Below, one piece after another: positions 49,187 through 58,785 of a stretch of DNA of 64,000 bases; the first letter of the stretch is position 1, and each line of letters begins with the position of its first letter. This DNA is from Pseudarthrobacter siccitolerans (GTDB lineage: Bacteria; Actinomycetota; Actinomycetes; Actinomycetales; Micrococcaceae), in contig NZ_CAQI01000059.1 in the NCBI RefSeq assembly GCF_001046895.1, forward strand, positions 186,001-250,000. Reading direction: 5' to 3'. The translations under genes were made by a program, and so were the position numbers. The notes below the pieces were generated by a model. It had not been told where the DNA came from and ran no database searches. It saw only the letters and a list, made by a program, of their open reading frames with translations.

Positions 49187-50413
49187 CTAAGCCGCCTCGC
49201 GGTTGCGGTAGGCGGCGAGGAAGGTCGAGATCCTGCGGACTGCTTCCTCGATGTCCAGGACCGACGGGAGGATCACAAAGCGGAAGTGGTCCGGTGTGGG
49301 CCAGTTGAAGGCCGAACCGTGGGACACCAGGATCTTCTGGTCCTTCAGCAGGTCCAGGACGAACTGCTCGTCGCTGGCGATCGGATAAAGTTCCGGGTCC
49401 AGCCGCGGGAACAGGTACATGGCCCCCTCGGCCGGGACGCAGGTGATGCCCGGAATGGCGGTCAGCAGCTTGTGCGCGAGGTCCCGTTGTTCCCGGAGCC
49501 GGCCGCCGGGCCGCACCAGCGCCTCAATGCTCTGGTAGCCGCCCAAACAGGTCTGGATCGCGTGCTGGGCAGGAACGTTGGGGCACAACCTCAGGGATGC
49601 CAGCAGTTCGAGCCCTTCGCGGTAGGCGGCGGTGGCGGCCAGCGGCCCGGTAACGGCCACCCACCCGGCGCGGTAGCCGGGCATCCGGTAGGCCTTGGAC
49701 AGGCCGCTGAAGGTCAGGCAGCAGACGTCCTCGGCAACTGCGGCGGTGTGGAGGTGTACGGCATCCCCGTAAAGCACCTTCTCGTAGATCTCGTCCGAGA
49801 AGAGGACCAGGTTGTGTTTCCGGGCCAGCCCGGCGAACTGTTCCAGGATGTGGCGGGGGTAGACGGCGCCGGTGGGATTGTTCGGGTTGATGATCACGAT
49901 GCCCTTGGTCCGGCTCGTGATCTTTGCCTCGACGTCGGCCATGTCCGGCCACCAGTTCTCCGCCTCGTCGCACAGGTAATGGACAGGGGTGCCGCCGGTC
50001 AGGGTCACAGCCGCCGTCCACAGCGGGTAATCCGGTGCCGGGACCAGGATTTCGTCGCCGTTTTCCATAAAGGCCTGCAGGCACATGGAGATCAGTTCGC
50101 TGACACCGTTGCCGATGAAAATGTCCTCCACCCCGATCTGCATGAGCCCGCGGGTCTGGTAGTACTGCGAGATGGCCGTGCGGGCCGAAAAGATTCCCTT
50201 GGAGTCGCTGTAGCCCTGCGCGCCCCGCAGGTGGTGGATCATGTCCACCACCACGGATTCAGGGGTTTCCAGGCCGAACGGTGCGGTATCGCCCAGGTTC
50301 ATCTTCAGGATCCGGTGGCCCTCGGCCTCCATGTTCTTGGCCGCCTGGAGGATCGGGCCGCGGAGTTCGTACCGGACGTTCTGGAGTTTGCTGGAATGTT
50401 GCATGGCGCGCAT
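49187..50413 (-). CDS. AlaA-like pyridoxal-phosphate aminotransferase
   Basis: A 408-residue class I/II aminotransferase. VRYELRGPILQAAKNMEAEG is the family start, IGNGVSELISMCLQAF binds PLP phosphate, IINPNNPTGAVYP and FSDEIYEKVLYG are substrate/cofactor motifs, and the Schiff-base lysine is in SGLSKAYRMPGYRAGW. AlaA makes alanine from pyruvate and glutamate. ATG at 50413; an in-frame start at 50428 and one at 50404 exist. It lies 32 bp downstream of the GH13 gene in the same direction, but without functional link. Confidence 0.9.
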   Translation of the reverse strand: MRAMQHSSKLQNVRYELRGPILQAAKNMEAEGHRILKMNLGDTAPFGLETPESVVVDMIHHLRGAQGYSDSKGIFSARTAISQYYQTRGLMQIGVEDIFIGNGVSELISMCLQAFMENGDEILVPAPDYPLWTAAVTLTGGTPVHYLCDEAENWWPDMADVEAKITSRTKGIVIINPNNPTGAVYPRHILEQFAGLARKHNLVLFSDEIYEKVLYGDAVHLHTAAVAEDVCCLTFSGLSKAYRMPGYRAGWVAVTGPLAATAAYREGLELLASLRLCPNVPAQHAIQTCLGGYQSIEALVRPGGRLREQRDLAHKLLTAIPGITCVPAEGAMYLFPRLDPELYPIASDEQFVLDLLKDQKILVSHGSAFNWPTPDHFRFVILPSVLDIEEAVRRISTFLAAYRNREAA

Positions 50414-50445
50414 GGTTGATCTTTTCACAAAGGTTGGCGGCCCGG

Positions 50446-52140
50446 TTACGGCGCCAGCCGGTCACCCTTCCTCTGCACCCGGAGCCAGCGGTAGCCGTAA
50501 CGGCCCAGCTCCACCGTGAAGCCGCCGTCGGGCTGCAAAGGCACGCTCCCGCCGTCGAACACGTCCAGCAGGGCGGCGTCCTTGAAAGCCTGCGCGGGTC
50601 CATCCTCAGGCCCGGCTTTCGCACTGACCTTCACCGGATCTTCACCCAGGTTGTGCAGCAGCACCAGCAGGCCGCCGTCCGAGCTGCAGGTGTGCGCAAA
50701 GACCGCCGGCTCCGGCTGGTCGATGAGGGCGAAGCTGCCCCACCCCAGCTCCGCGTTCTCCCGGTACCGCAGGATCAGGGTGGCCATGAAGTTGAACAGC
50801 GAATCCGGGTCGCGCCTGGCGGCAGCCGCGTTGACGTGCTCCGGCCCGTACTCCCCCCGTGCCAGCGGAACGGCCAGGTCCGCCGCCTTTGCCGTGGAGA
50901 AGCCGCCGTTTTTCCCCTCGCTCCACTGCATGGGCGTGCGCACCGCGGCCCTGCTCTTGAGCCGGAGGTCCTCACCCATGCCGATCTCCTCGCCGTAAAA
51001 CAACACCGGCGTGCCGGGGAGGGAGAACATCAGCGAGTACACCATCCGCAGGCGTTCGGGGTCGCCGTCGAGCATCGGGGGAAGCCGGCGGCGCAGGCCG
51101 CGCCCGTAAATCTGCATGTTCTTTGCAGGCCCGAAGGCGGCGAAGACCTCGCCGCGCTCGCCGTCCGTGAGCTTGTCCAGGGTGAGTTCGTCATGGTTGC
51201 GCACAAACATGGCCCACTGGTTGTCCGGGTGCAGGGCCGGGCGGCTTTTGAGCGTTTCGGCCAGCGGCCGGGCATCGCGGCGGGCAAGCGAGAGGTAGAG
51301 GTGCTGCATGGACATAAAGTCGAACTGCATGTTCAGTTCGTTGCCGTCGGGGCCGCCGAAGTACTCCAGCTGTTCCTTGTAGGGCAGGTTCACCTCACCC
51401 AGCAGCACCGCGCTGCCGTTGCGGCGGTTCACGAAGCTCCGCAACGCCGAGAGGTAATCGTGCGGATCCCGGTTGGCGGCCTCATCCTTGGGCTGGCCCC
51501 GGGTTTCGAGGAAGAAGGGCACCGCGTCCAGGCGGAAACCGTCCAGCCCGAGCTCCAGCCACAGGCCCATCGCCTTGGCAATCTCGTTCCGCACGCCGGG
51601 GTTGGTGACGTTCAGGTCCGGCTGGTGCCCGGCGAACATATGCAGGTACCACTCGCCGGTGGCGTCATCCTGGGTCCACAGCGATGTCTCCTCGCCGGGG
51701 AACACCACTTCGCCGGATGTGTCCGGAGGAGTGTCGCTCCGCCACACGTAGTAGTCCCGGTACCGGTTGTCAGTTGACTTCCGGGCCTCGACGAACCAGG
51801 GGTGCTGGTCCGAGGTGTGGTTGACCACGAAGTCCGCGATGACCCGCATGCCCCGGTCCCTGGCGGCACGCACGAATTCCACCAGGTCCCCCATGGTGCC
51901 CAGCCGGGGATCAACCGTAAAGAAGTCGGTCACGTCGTAGCCGTCGTCCCGGTCCGGAGAGGGATAGAACGGCATCAGCCAGATGCAGGTCACGCCGAGG
52001 GCGGCCAGGTAGTCCACCCGCTGGGTGAGGCCGGCGAAGTCGCCGCAGCCGTCGCCGTCGTCGTCAAAAAACGTCTCGACGTCCAGGCAGTAGATCACCG
52101 CATTCTTCCACCAGAGGTCGGAGGTTTCGGCGAGCCTCAT
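50446..52140 (-). CDS. GH13 alpha-glucosidase/trehalose synthase-like enzyme
   Basis: A 564-residue alpha-amylase superfamily enzyme. It begins VIYCLDVETFFDDDGDGCGD, has DFVVNHTSDQHPWF (region I), DGFRLDAVPF with the nucleophile Asp (region II), VLLGEVN with the acid Glu (region III) and FVRNHDELTL (region IV), then a C-terminal beta-sandwich. The sequence is closest to trehalose synthase (TreS)-type enzymes but is shorter and its activity is not certain. The ATG at 52140 overlaps the oxidoreductase stop (ATGA). Confidence 0.88.
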   Translation of the reverse strand: MRLAETSDLWWKNAVIYCLDVETFFDDDGDGCGDFAGLTQRVDYLAALGVTCIWLMPFYPSPDRDDGYDVTDFFTVDPRLGTMGDLVEFVRAARDRGMRVIADFVVNHTSDQHPWFVEARKSTDNRYRDYYVWRSDTPPDTSGEVVFPGEETSLWTQDDATGEWYLHMFAGHQPDLNVTNPGVRNEIAKAMGLWLELGLDGFRLDAVPFFLETRGQPKDEAANRDPHDYLSALRSFVNRRNGSAVLLGEVNLPYKEQLEYFGGPDGNELNMQFDFMSMQHLYLSLARRDARPLAETLKSRPALHPDNQWAMFVRNHDELTLDKLTDGERGEVFAAFGPAKNMQIYGRGLRRRLPPMLDGDPERLRMVYSLMFSLPGTPVLFYGEEIGMGEDLRLKSRAAVRTPMQWSEGKNGGFSTAKAADLAVPLARGEYGPEHVNAAAARRDPDSLFNFMATLILRYRENAELGWGSFALIDQPEPAVFAHTCSSDGGLLVLLHNLGEDPVKVSAKAGPEDGPAQAFKDAALLDVFDGGSVPLQPDGGFTVELGRYGYRWLRVQRKGDRLAP

Positions 52141-53165
52141 GCTGAAGCGTCCGACGCCGGTTCGGCACCTGCCGCCGCAAGCTGCGGGACCGCCGGTGTA
52201 CTGCCGGGGGTGCGGAGCTGCGGCAGTACCTCCGCGGCGAAGGTGTCGATGAACGCCGCCTGCTCCTGGCCGACAAAGTGCAGGTAGAGCTCGTCGAAGC
52301 CGAGGTCCGCGTACCTGCCCAGCCACTCCACGTGCCGGTCCAGGCTCGCCGAGACGTTCACCGTTGTACGCACCTGTTCTGCTGTCACGTGTTCACCCAC
52401 CAGGTCGAAATGTCCCGCCGTGGGAAGGTCCCAGGGGATGGGCGGCTGGTAGGTGTTGGTGCGCCACTGGTCCAAGGCAACGGCAACCGCCTCGTCCTCG
52501 GATCCGGCCCAGGACAAGTGGACCTGCAAAACAGCTTTGCCCTTGCCTCCGTTGTCCCGGTAGGCGGCCAGCATGTCCCGGAGTTTGGGCGCGGGCTGGT
52601 TGACGGTGACCAGGCCGTCCGCCCAGGCGGCGGCCCTGCGGGCCGTGTCCACGCTGACGGCCGGCGCGATCAGGGGCGGCGGGGTTTCCGGGACGTCCCA
52701 GATCCGCGCCTGTTCCACCGTGACCAGGCCCCGGTGGGTGACTTCGCCGCCGCGGTGCAGCCGCCGGATCACGTCCACGCACTCCTCGAGGCGGCGCTGG
52801 CGGACGTCCTTGGCCGGCCAGCCGTCACCGGTGATGTGCTCGTTCATGTTCTCGCCGCTGCCGGGGGCGAACCAGAACCTGCCGGGAAACATGGAAGCCA
52901 GCGTGGCGGAGGCCTGGGCGATGATGGCCGGGTGGTACCGCTGGCCGGGCGCGGTGACCACACCGAACCGGAGGTCGGTGGTGGCCAATGCCGCACCCAG
53001 CCAGGACCAGGCGAAGCCGGAGTGTCCTTGCCGGGCCGACCACGGCTCGAAGTGGTCCGAGCACATGGCGGCGTCAAAGCCCGCCCGCTCAGCGTGCTGG
53101 ACGTCCCGAAGGAGCTGGCCGGGGCTGATCTGTTCGTGGGAAGCGTGGAAGCCGACAGTAACCAT
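52137..53165 (-). CDS. LLM-class flavin-dependent oxidoreductase (TIGR03885-like, FMN-type)
   Basis: A 342-residue luciferase-like TIM-barrel protein. VGFHASHEQISPGQLLRDVQ, AGFDAAMCSDHFEPW, LRFGVVTAPGQRYHPAIIAQ and FWFAPGSGENMNEHITGDGWP are typical of this group, described as having moved from F420 to FMN use. A Pro/Ala-rich tail of about 25 residues ends it. It reads straight into the GH13 gene with a 4 bp overlap, so the two products are made together. Substrate unknown. Confidence 0.85.
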   Translation of the reverse strand: MVTVGFHASHEQISPGQLLRDVQHAERAGFDAAMCSDHFEPWSARQGHSGFAWSWLGAALATTDLRFGVVTAPGQRYHPAIIAQASATLASMFPGRFWFAPGSGENMNEHITGDGWPAKDVRQRRLEECVDVIRRLHRGGEVTHRGLVTVEQARIWDVPETPPPLIAPAVSVDTARRAAAWADGLVTVNQPAPKLRDMLAAYRDNGGKGKAVLQVHLSWAGSEDEAVAVALDQWRTNTYQPPIPWDLPTAGHFDLVGEHVTAEQVRTTVNVSASLDRHVEWLGRYADLGFDELYLHFVGQEQAAFIDTFAAEVLPQLRTPGSTPAVPQLAAAGAEPASDASA

Positions 53166-53332
53166 CGTTAACCTCTACCCGTCTGGTGTGGGCTGTGTCG
53201 AGGGTTTCCGCCGGGAAGGAGCTCCAAAGCGGCAGCGTACAACCGGTCCGCCACTTGTCAGATAAGTTTGTAACTTGTAACACTGCGCTCGCTGTCATCC
53301 TGCGCAGGCGGACGCGGAAGGAAGTACCTCTT

Positions 53333-54256
53333 GTGGGCGGTGTGCTGATCGGGTTGGCGGTGATCGGCGTCGTCATTGCGGTGGGTTACGTGGCCGCGCG
53401 GTGCGGGCTGGGCGGGGAACCAACCGTTTCGGCACTGACGCGGACCGCCTTCTTCATCACCAACCCGGTGCTGCTTTTTACGGTGGTGCTCGAATCCGAT
53501 ATCTCAGTGGTGTTCTCCGCCTACGTGCCGCTGGCCCTGCTGACGGCCGCAGTCACGGCACTGCTGTACGTCACCGCGAGCCGGCTCTGGTTCCGCCGTC
53601 CGATGGCCGAAACAGCCGTGGGCGCCATGGCCAGTTCCTACGTCAACGCCAACAACATCGGCATCCCCATCACCCTTTACGCGCTCGGCGATGCCACACC
53701 GGTGGCACCGGTCCTGCTGGTCCAGCTGCTCCTGCTCGCTCCGCTGGTCCTCACCCTGCTGGACCTTTCCGCGGCCGGCCGGTTCTCACCACGGCTGATG
53801 CTCACCCAGCCCTTCCGGAACCCCATGATCATCGCCAGCCTGCTGGGCGTTGTCCTGGCGGCGTTCCACGTCAAGCTTCCCGATCCCGTGATGGCCCCGC
53901 TGGAACTCCTGGGCGGGGCGGCTGTCCCGGTGGTGCTGCTGGCCTTCGGCATGTCCCTGCACGGGGCACGGATGCTGCAAAGCGGCGGCCACCGGGCGGA
54001 GATCCTTACTGCCACCGTGCTGAAGTCCGCCGTGATGCCGGCGGTGGCGTTCGCCGTCGGGCGCTTCCTGTTCAACCTGGACCACCACATGCTGCTGGGC
54101 GTGGTGCTCATGGCGGCGCTGCCGTCCGCGCAGAACGTGTTCCTGTTTGCCAGCAAATACGGCCGCGGAGTCGCGGTGGCGCGGGAAACCATCCTGATGT
54201 CGACGGCGGCTGCCGCCCCGGTCCTGGTCCTGATCGTCTGGCTGCTGGCCGGCTGA
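53333..54256 (+). CDS. AEC family (auxin efflux carrier-like) transporter
   Basis: A 307-residue, ten-helix protein. GVLIGLAVIGVVIAVGYVAA starts helix 1, FFITNPVLLFTVVLESD holds the N-P of the first crossing, SYVNANNIGIPITLYALGDA is the conserved N-x-x-N-x-G-x-P motif, and ALPSAQNVFLFASKYGRG is the matching C-terminal motif. Such proteins move organic acids or similar compounds. The GTG at 53333 follows GGAAGGAAG; the open frame to 53186 has no membrane-family sequence. Divergent from the LLM gene. Confidence 0.87.
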   Translation: MGGVLIGLAVIGVVIAVGYVAARCGLGGEPTVSALTRTAFFITNPVLLFTVVLESDISVVFSAYVPLALLTAAVTALLYVTASRLWFRRPMAETAVGAMASSYVNANNIGIPITLYALGDATPVAPVLLVQLLLLAPLVLTLLDLSAAGRFSPRLMLTQPFRNPMIIASLLGVVLAAFHVKLPDPVMAPLELLGGAAVPVVLLAFGMSLHGARMLQSGGHRAEILTATVLKSAVMPAVAFAVGRFLFNLDHHMLLGVVLMAALPSAQNVFLFASKYGRGVAVARETILMSTAAAAPVLVLIVWLLAG

Positions 54257-54310
54257 GCCCTGGCCTTCTACCGGCGGCAGTCTTCCGCCAGGGGCATTGG
54301 CCGGGCAAGA

Positions 54311-55396
54311 ATGGGCAGCATGGAACTTCCCGTGCTGCCGCCAGTCCCGCCCATGCTCGCCAAGGCCGTTAGCGGCATTCCGGAAGGAGACCTCAGCTAT
54401 GAGCCCAAGTGGGACGGGTTCCGGTCCATCATTTTCCGGGACGGCGACGAACTGGAGATCGGAAGCCGCAACGAAAAGCCCATGACCCGCTACTTTCCCG
54501 AGCTCGTGGCGGCCCTGAAGGAAAACCTGCCGCCGCGGTGCGTGGTGGACGGTGAGATCATCCTGATCGGCCCGTCCGGCGACCGGCTGGACTTCGACGC
54601 CCTCCAGCAGCGCATCCATCCCGCGGCCAGCCGGGTGAAGCTGCTGGCCGCCCAGACGCCCGCCTCGTTCGTGGCGTTTGACCTGCTGGCCCTGGGAGAG
54701 GACGACTACACGGGCCGGCCCTTCACGGAACGGCGGGCGGCACTCGAGAAGGCGCTCGCGGCCAGCGAGGCTCCCGTCCACCTCACCGCGGCCACCACGG
54801 ACAAGGACACCGCCACCCGGTGGTTCGAGCAGTTTGAGGGCGCCGGACTGGACGGGGTGGTGGCCAAACGCCTGGACGGGCGGTACGAGCCGGACAAACG
54901 GGTGATGTTCAAGACCAAGCACGAGCGCACGGCCGACTGCGTGGTGGCCGGATACCGGCTGCACAAGAGCGGGCCGGATGCCATCGGCTCGCTGCTGCTG
55001 GGGCTGTACAAGGACGACGGCGGCCTGGCCAGCGTGGGCGTGATCGGCGCCTTCCCGATGAAGCGCCGCCAGGAGCTGTTCGAACAGCTGCAGCCGCTGG
55101 TCACCGATTTTGATCACCACCCCTGGGCGTGGGCGAAGCAGGAGGAAGGCGAGCGGACGCCGCGGAACGCCGAGGGCAGCCGCTGGAGTGCCGGCAAGGA
55201 TCTGTCCTTCGTGCCGCTGCGCCCGGAGCTGGTGGTGGAGGTCCGGTACGACCACATGGAAGGCGACAGGTTCCGGCACACTGCCCAGTTCAACCGCTGG
55301 CGCCCGGACCGGGAACCGGAATCATGCACCTATGCGCAGCTGGAGGAACCGGTCAGCTTTGACCTGGCCTCGGTGCTGGAGACCGGGCGGCCGTAG
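54311..55396 (+). CDS. ligC: ATP-dependent DNA ligase, LigC type
   Basis: A 361-residue ligase with the nucleotidyltransferase domain and OB fold only. Motif I is EPKWDGFRSI with nucleophile Lys33; motif III VVDGEIILIG and FVAFDLLALG, motif IV LDGVVAKRLDG, motif V MFKTKHERTADCVV follow. LigC of mycobacteria is a backup ligase in repair. No Ku or polymerase/primase gene adjoins. Its last 44 bp overlap the 3' end of the convergent ABC ATPase gene. Confidence 0.93.
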   Translation: MGSMELPVLPPVPPMLAKAVSGIPEGDLSYEPKWDGFRSIIFRDGDELEIGSRNEKPMTRYFPELVAALKENLPPRCVVDGEIILIGPSGDRLDFDALQQRIHPAASRVKLLAAQTPASFVAFDLLALGEDDYTGRPFTERRAALEKALAASEAPVHLTAATTDKDTATRWFEQFEGAGLDGVVAKRLDGRYEPDKRVMFKTKHERTADCVVAGYRLHKSGPDAIGSLLLGLYKDDGGLASVGVIGAFPMKRRQELFEQLQPLVTDFDHHPWAWAKQEEGERTPRNAEGSRWSAGKDLSFVPLRPELVVEVRYDHMEGDRFRHTAQFNRWRPDREPESCTYAQLEEPVSFDLASVLETGRP

Positions 55397-57002
55397 CATC
55401 CAGCAGGCTCCAGAGCCCGTCCGCGCGGCACGGGATCGAGGCCTCCACCAGGGCCTGGCTGTGCGGGTGCCGGGGCGCGGCGAAGAAGTCCCTGGTCTCG
55501 GCCACTTCCACCACCCGGCCCTCCAGCAGGACAGCCACCCTGTCGCACATGTACCGCACCACATCCATGTCATGTGAGATGACGATGAGGGACAGGTTGT
55601 GTTCGCGCTGCAGCCGCAGGAGCAGTTTCAGGATGGTGCGCTGGGTCAGTGCGTCCAGGGCTGAGGTGGCCTCGTCGCAGATCAGGACCTGGGGTTCCAG
55701 CAGCAGGGCACGGGCAATGGTGGCCCGCTGCAGCTGCCCGCCGGAGCACTGGCCCGGCCGCTTGTCCAGGAGCGCCGCGTCCAGTTCCACCTCGGCCATC
55801 GCGGCGGCGATCCGCTCATCGCGCTCTTCTTGCGACAGATCGCGGCGCGGGCGCAGCGGTGCCTGCAGGCTGGTGCGCAGGGTCATCCGCGGGTCAAAAG
55901 CGCCGTGCGGTTCCTGGAACACCAGTTGGACGGCGGTAGCCTGCCGCGCGTCGCTTGGGTCCAGGTGCCGGGTGATGGATCCAGTGCTGGCGGGTTCCAG
56001 GCCGACGATGGCTTTGGCCAGGGTGCTTTTGCCCGAGCCCGACTGGCCCAGCACGCCCAGGATCTCCCCGCGCCGCAGGGTCAGCGAGACGTCCTGCAGC
56101 GCGGTATGCTCCCGTTTCCGCCGCGGCCCGAAATGCTTGCCCACGCTCTCCAGCACCAGGACGTCCCGTTCGGTAGAGGGCGGACGGCGGCGGGACTCCG
56201 GCGCCAGGCGCGCGGCGGCCAGCAGCTCGCGGGTGTAGGAAGTCTGCGGCCGGGTGAGCAGGTCACCGGCAGGACCGGCCTCCACGATGGTCCCGGCCTT
56301 CATCACCAGCACCTTGTCGGCGAAGGCGGCCACGGACGCGATGTTGTGCGTGATGTACAGGATGCCCAGCCCGCGTTCCCGGCGTTCGCGCTCCAGCAGC
56401 TGCAGGATCTGGCGCTCGAGCACCTTGTCCAGCGCCGACGTCGGCTCGTCCGCCAGCAGCATTCCGGGCTGGCCCGCCAGCGCCAGGGCTGTCATGGCGC
56501 GCTGCGCCATGCCTCCGGAGAGCTGGTGCGGGTAGGCACGGAGGCCCTTGGCGGGATCGGCGAAGCCCACCTCGTCCAGCAGTTCCAGCGCCTTGCCGCG
56601 AGCCTTGGCCCCGCGGAGCCCGGCATGCTGGCGGAGGGGCTCTTTGAGGTGCTGCCCGACGGTCCGGTTCGGGTTGAACATCCGTTTGGGCTGCTGGAAC
56701 AGCATGCCCAGCCTCCCGCCGCGCACGGAGTTGAGTTCCTGTTCCGACGCGCAGGTCAGGTCCAGGCCGCCGAGCCGGATGGACCCGCCCGTGATCCGCA
56801 GGCTGGGCGGCAGGAGCCGCAGGCAGGACATCGCGGTCAGGGTCTTGCCGGAACCGGAACTGCCCACCAGCGCCACGAATTCACCGGGATCCACGGACAG
56901 GGACACATCGGAGAGCAGGGGCCTGGCGGAAGTCCCGCCGTCGGACTCCTGCTGGCTCACCTGCAGCCCGTCGAGGAGCAGCCCGGAGTCCAGGGGGCTC
57001 AT
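55353..57002 (-). CDS. ABC transporter, two fused ATPase domains (DppD-DppF-like)
   Basis: A 549-residue protein with two ATPase units. Unit 1: Walker A V-G-S-S-G-S-G-K-T (about 47-54), signature LSGGMAQR, Walker B LLADEPTSALD. Unit 2 (from about 285): Walker A LGQSGSGKST, signature CSGGQLQR, Walker B LICDEATSALD. Separate DppD and DppF genes are fused here. It powers the two permeases upstream. The ATG at 57002 overlaps the permease stop (ATGA). The 3' end overlaps ligC by 44 bp on the other strand. Confidence 0.92.
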   Translation of the reverse strand: MSPLDSGLLLDGLQVSQQESDGGTSARPLLSDVSLSVDPGEFVALVGSSGSGKTLTAMSCLRLLPPSLRITGGSIRLGGLDLTCASEQELNSVRGGRLGMLFQQPKRMFNPNRTVGQHLKEPLRQHAGLRGAKARGKALELLDEVGFADPAKGLRAYPHQLSGGMAQRAMTALALAGQPGMLLADEPTSALDKVLERQILQLLERERRERGLGILYITHNIASVAAFADKVLVMKAGTIVEAGPAGDLLTRPQTSYTRELLAAARLAPESRRRPPSTERDVLVLESVGKHFGPRRKREHTALQDVSLTLRRGEILGVLGQSGSGKSTLAKAIVGLEPASTGSITRHLDPSDARQATAVQLVFQEPHGAFDPRMTLRTSLQAPLRPRRDLSQEERDERIAAAMAEVELDAALLDKRPGQCSGGQLQRATIARALLLEPQVLICDEATSALDALTQRTILKLLLRLQREHNLSLIVISHDMDVVRYMCDRVAVLLEGRVVEVAETRDFFAAPRHPHSQALVEASIPCRADGLWSLLDATAARSPAPRPGQS

Positions 57003-57829
57003 TTTTCCGCCGCCAGGGGGAGCAGCAACGGTGCCGCGGCCATGTGCGCTGCGCGCTGGCCGATCAGGGTGACACAGAGCGCCACGAGGAAAATGGCCAG
57101 GCCCGGTGCGAGGATCCCCATCGGTGCGCGGTCCGCGAAGGGCTGCGCTGCTGCCAGCATGGAACCCCAGTCCGACTGCGGCGGCTGGACGCCCAGGCCC
57201 AGGTAGGAGAGGGCGCCCACGCTGATGAGCAGGTGCCCGAATCGCAGGGTTGCCTGGCCCAGGATCGGTGCCGCGAGGTGGGGCAGCACGTGCCGGAAGA
57301 TAATGAACGACGGCGGGCAGCCCACCACGCGGGCGGCCTCCACGAAGCCGCGGGCCGAGACGTCGTAGGCCAGGGTCCGGGCCAGGCGGGCGAAGGGAGT
57401 CCACCCCGTAACCGTCAGGGCGAGCAGCAGCGGCCCGAAGCCCGTGCCCAGCGCCGCCACGATGAACAGGGCGACCACCATTTCCGGCAGGGCAAGCAGG
57501 ACGTCGTTGGTGCGGGTCAGGAATTCATCCACCCAGCCCCTGCGGCGTGCGCTCAGGATCCCGATGGCTACTCCGAGCAGGCACGTCAGCACCGTGGCAA
57601 GCGCCGCCACGGACATGGAAAACCGGCCGCCTTCGAGGACCCGGCTGAGGGTGTCCCGGCCCAGGTTGTCGGTGCCCAGCCAGTGTTCGGCCGAGGGCGC
57701 GGCCAGGCGCTCGGCCAGGTTCTGCTCCGCGGGCGGATAGGGCGAAATCCAGGGCGCCAGCAGCACTGCCAGCACAATGGCGGCAAGCACGGCGGCTGCC
57801 ACGGTGGACACGGTAAGCCGGCTACGCAA
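56999..57829 (-). CDS. ABC transporter permease (DppC-like)
   Basis: A 276-residue permease with six helices. The N-terminal helix and LAPWISPYPPAEQNLAERLA, then HWLGTDNLGRDTLSRVLEGG are standard for the DppC/OppC group; the cytosolic EAA loop reads EAARVVGCPPSFIIFRHVLPH. It forms the channel with the DppB-like partner. It overlaps that gene by 8 bp and the ATPase by 4 bp. Confidence 0.92.
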   Translation of the reverse strand: MRSRLTVSTVAAAVLAAIVLAVLLAPWISPYPPAEQNLAERLAAPSAEHWLGTDNLGRDTLSRVLEGGRFSMSVAALATVLTCLLGVAIGILSARRRGWVDEFLTRTNDVLLALPEMVVALFIVAALGTGFGPLLLALTVTGWTPFARLARTLAYDVSARGFVEAARVVGCPPSFIIFRHVLPHLAAPILGQATLRFGHLLISVGALSYLGLGVQPPQSDWGSMLAAAQPFADRAPMGILAPGLAIFLVALCVTLIGQRAAHMAAAPLLLPLAAEK

Positions 57830-58763
57830 GGGTTCCTCCCACCGTGCGGCTGAGGAACCGGTGGACGAAGTCCGCCAGGGTGGTCACGCCGACGGCGAGT
57901 GCCACCACAACCACCACTCCACCCTGGGCGAGCGGGATATCGCTGTTCACCACGGCATCGAAAAGCAGCCTGCCCATGCCCGGTACGGCGAAAATGACCT
58001 CCACGATCACCGACCCGCCCAGCAGGCCGGCGAACCACACGGCGAACAGGGTGGACAGCGGCACCAGGCCGTTCGGCACCACGTGGCGGAGGATCGCCTG
58101 GCCCTGGCTCAGCCCGCGGGCACGGGCCGCCGGCACGTGCTCTGCCGCTGCTGCATCGATGATCCCGGCGCGGACCGCCGAGGTGAAGAAGCTGATGGGC
58201 CGCAGCGCAAGGGTCAGGGCCGGCAGTACGGCGGAGGAGAGGTCATTCCAGCCGGCCGTGGGCAGGAGCGACAGTTTCAGGGCGAAGACCAGGACCAGCA
58301 CGGGAGCCACCCAGTACTCGGGCATGGCTATCAGGGCCTGGGTCACTGCCGTAATGGCCTTGTCCGCAACGCTTCCGGGGCGCAGCCCCGAAAGAATCCC
58401 CAGGGGGAGTGCTACGGCCGCGGCCAGGACCAGCGACATGGTGACCAGGCTGAGCGTCACGGACAGCGCCGGCAGCACCTGTTCCGCCACCGGGGTGCGG
58501 CTGACGAAGGACAGGCCCATGTCGCCGCTGAAGAAATCCCCGAGCCAACGGAAGTATTGGACGGCCAGGGGATCGTTCAGGCCGAGGCTTTCGCTGAGGC
58601 CCTGCACCGCAGAGTCGTCGACGGCGTCGCCCGCCACGCGTGAGCGGATGATCTTCCGTACCGGGTCCCCGGGCGTGAAGTACGGGATCAGGAAGACCGC
58701 AAACGAGGACACCACAACGGCGGCCACCAGGGTGGCCGTCCGTTTGGTGATGAACTGCAGCAT
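57822..58763 (-). CDS. ABC transporter permease (DppB-like)
   Basis: A 313-residue permease with six helices. TLVAAVVVSSFAVFLIPYFT, PGDPVRKI, LGLNDPLAVQYFRWLGDFFSG-type sequence and the EAA loop AAAAEHVPAARARGLSQ are typical of DppB/OppB. The ATG at 58763 begins directly before helix 1; upstream frame to 58847 overlaps the binding-protein gene. 22 bp follows the binding-protein stop, so it belongs to the same operon. Confidence 0.92.
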   Translation of the reverse strand: MLQFITKRTATLVAAVVVSSFAVFLIPYFTPGDPVRKIIRSRVAGDAVDDSAVQGLSESLGLNDPLAVQYFRWLGDFFSGDMGLSFVSRTPVAEQVLPALSVTLSLVTMSLVLAAAVALPLGILSGLRPGSVADKAITAVTQALIAMPEYWVAPVLVLVFALKLSLLPTAGWNDLSSAVLPALTLALRPISFFTSAVRAGIIDAAAAEHVPAARARGLSQGQAILRHVVPNGLVPLSTLFAVWFAGLLGGSVIVEVIFAVPGMGRLLFDAVVNSDIPLAQGGVVVVVALAVGVTTLADFVHRFLSRTVGGTLA

Positions 58764-58785
58764 TTTGCGGTGTGAGTCTGGGGAA

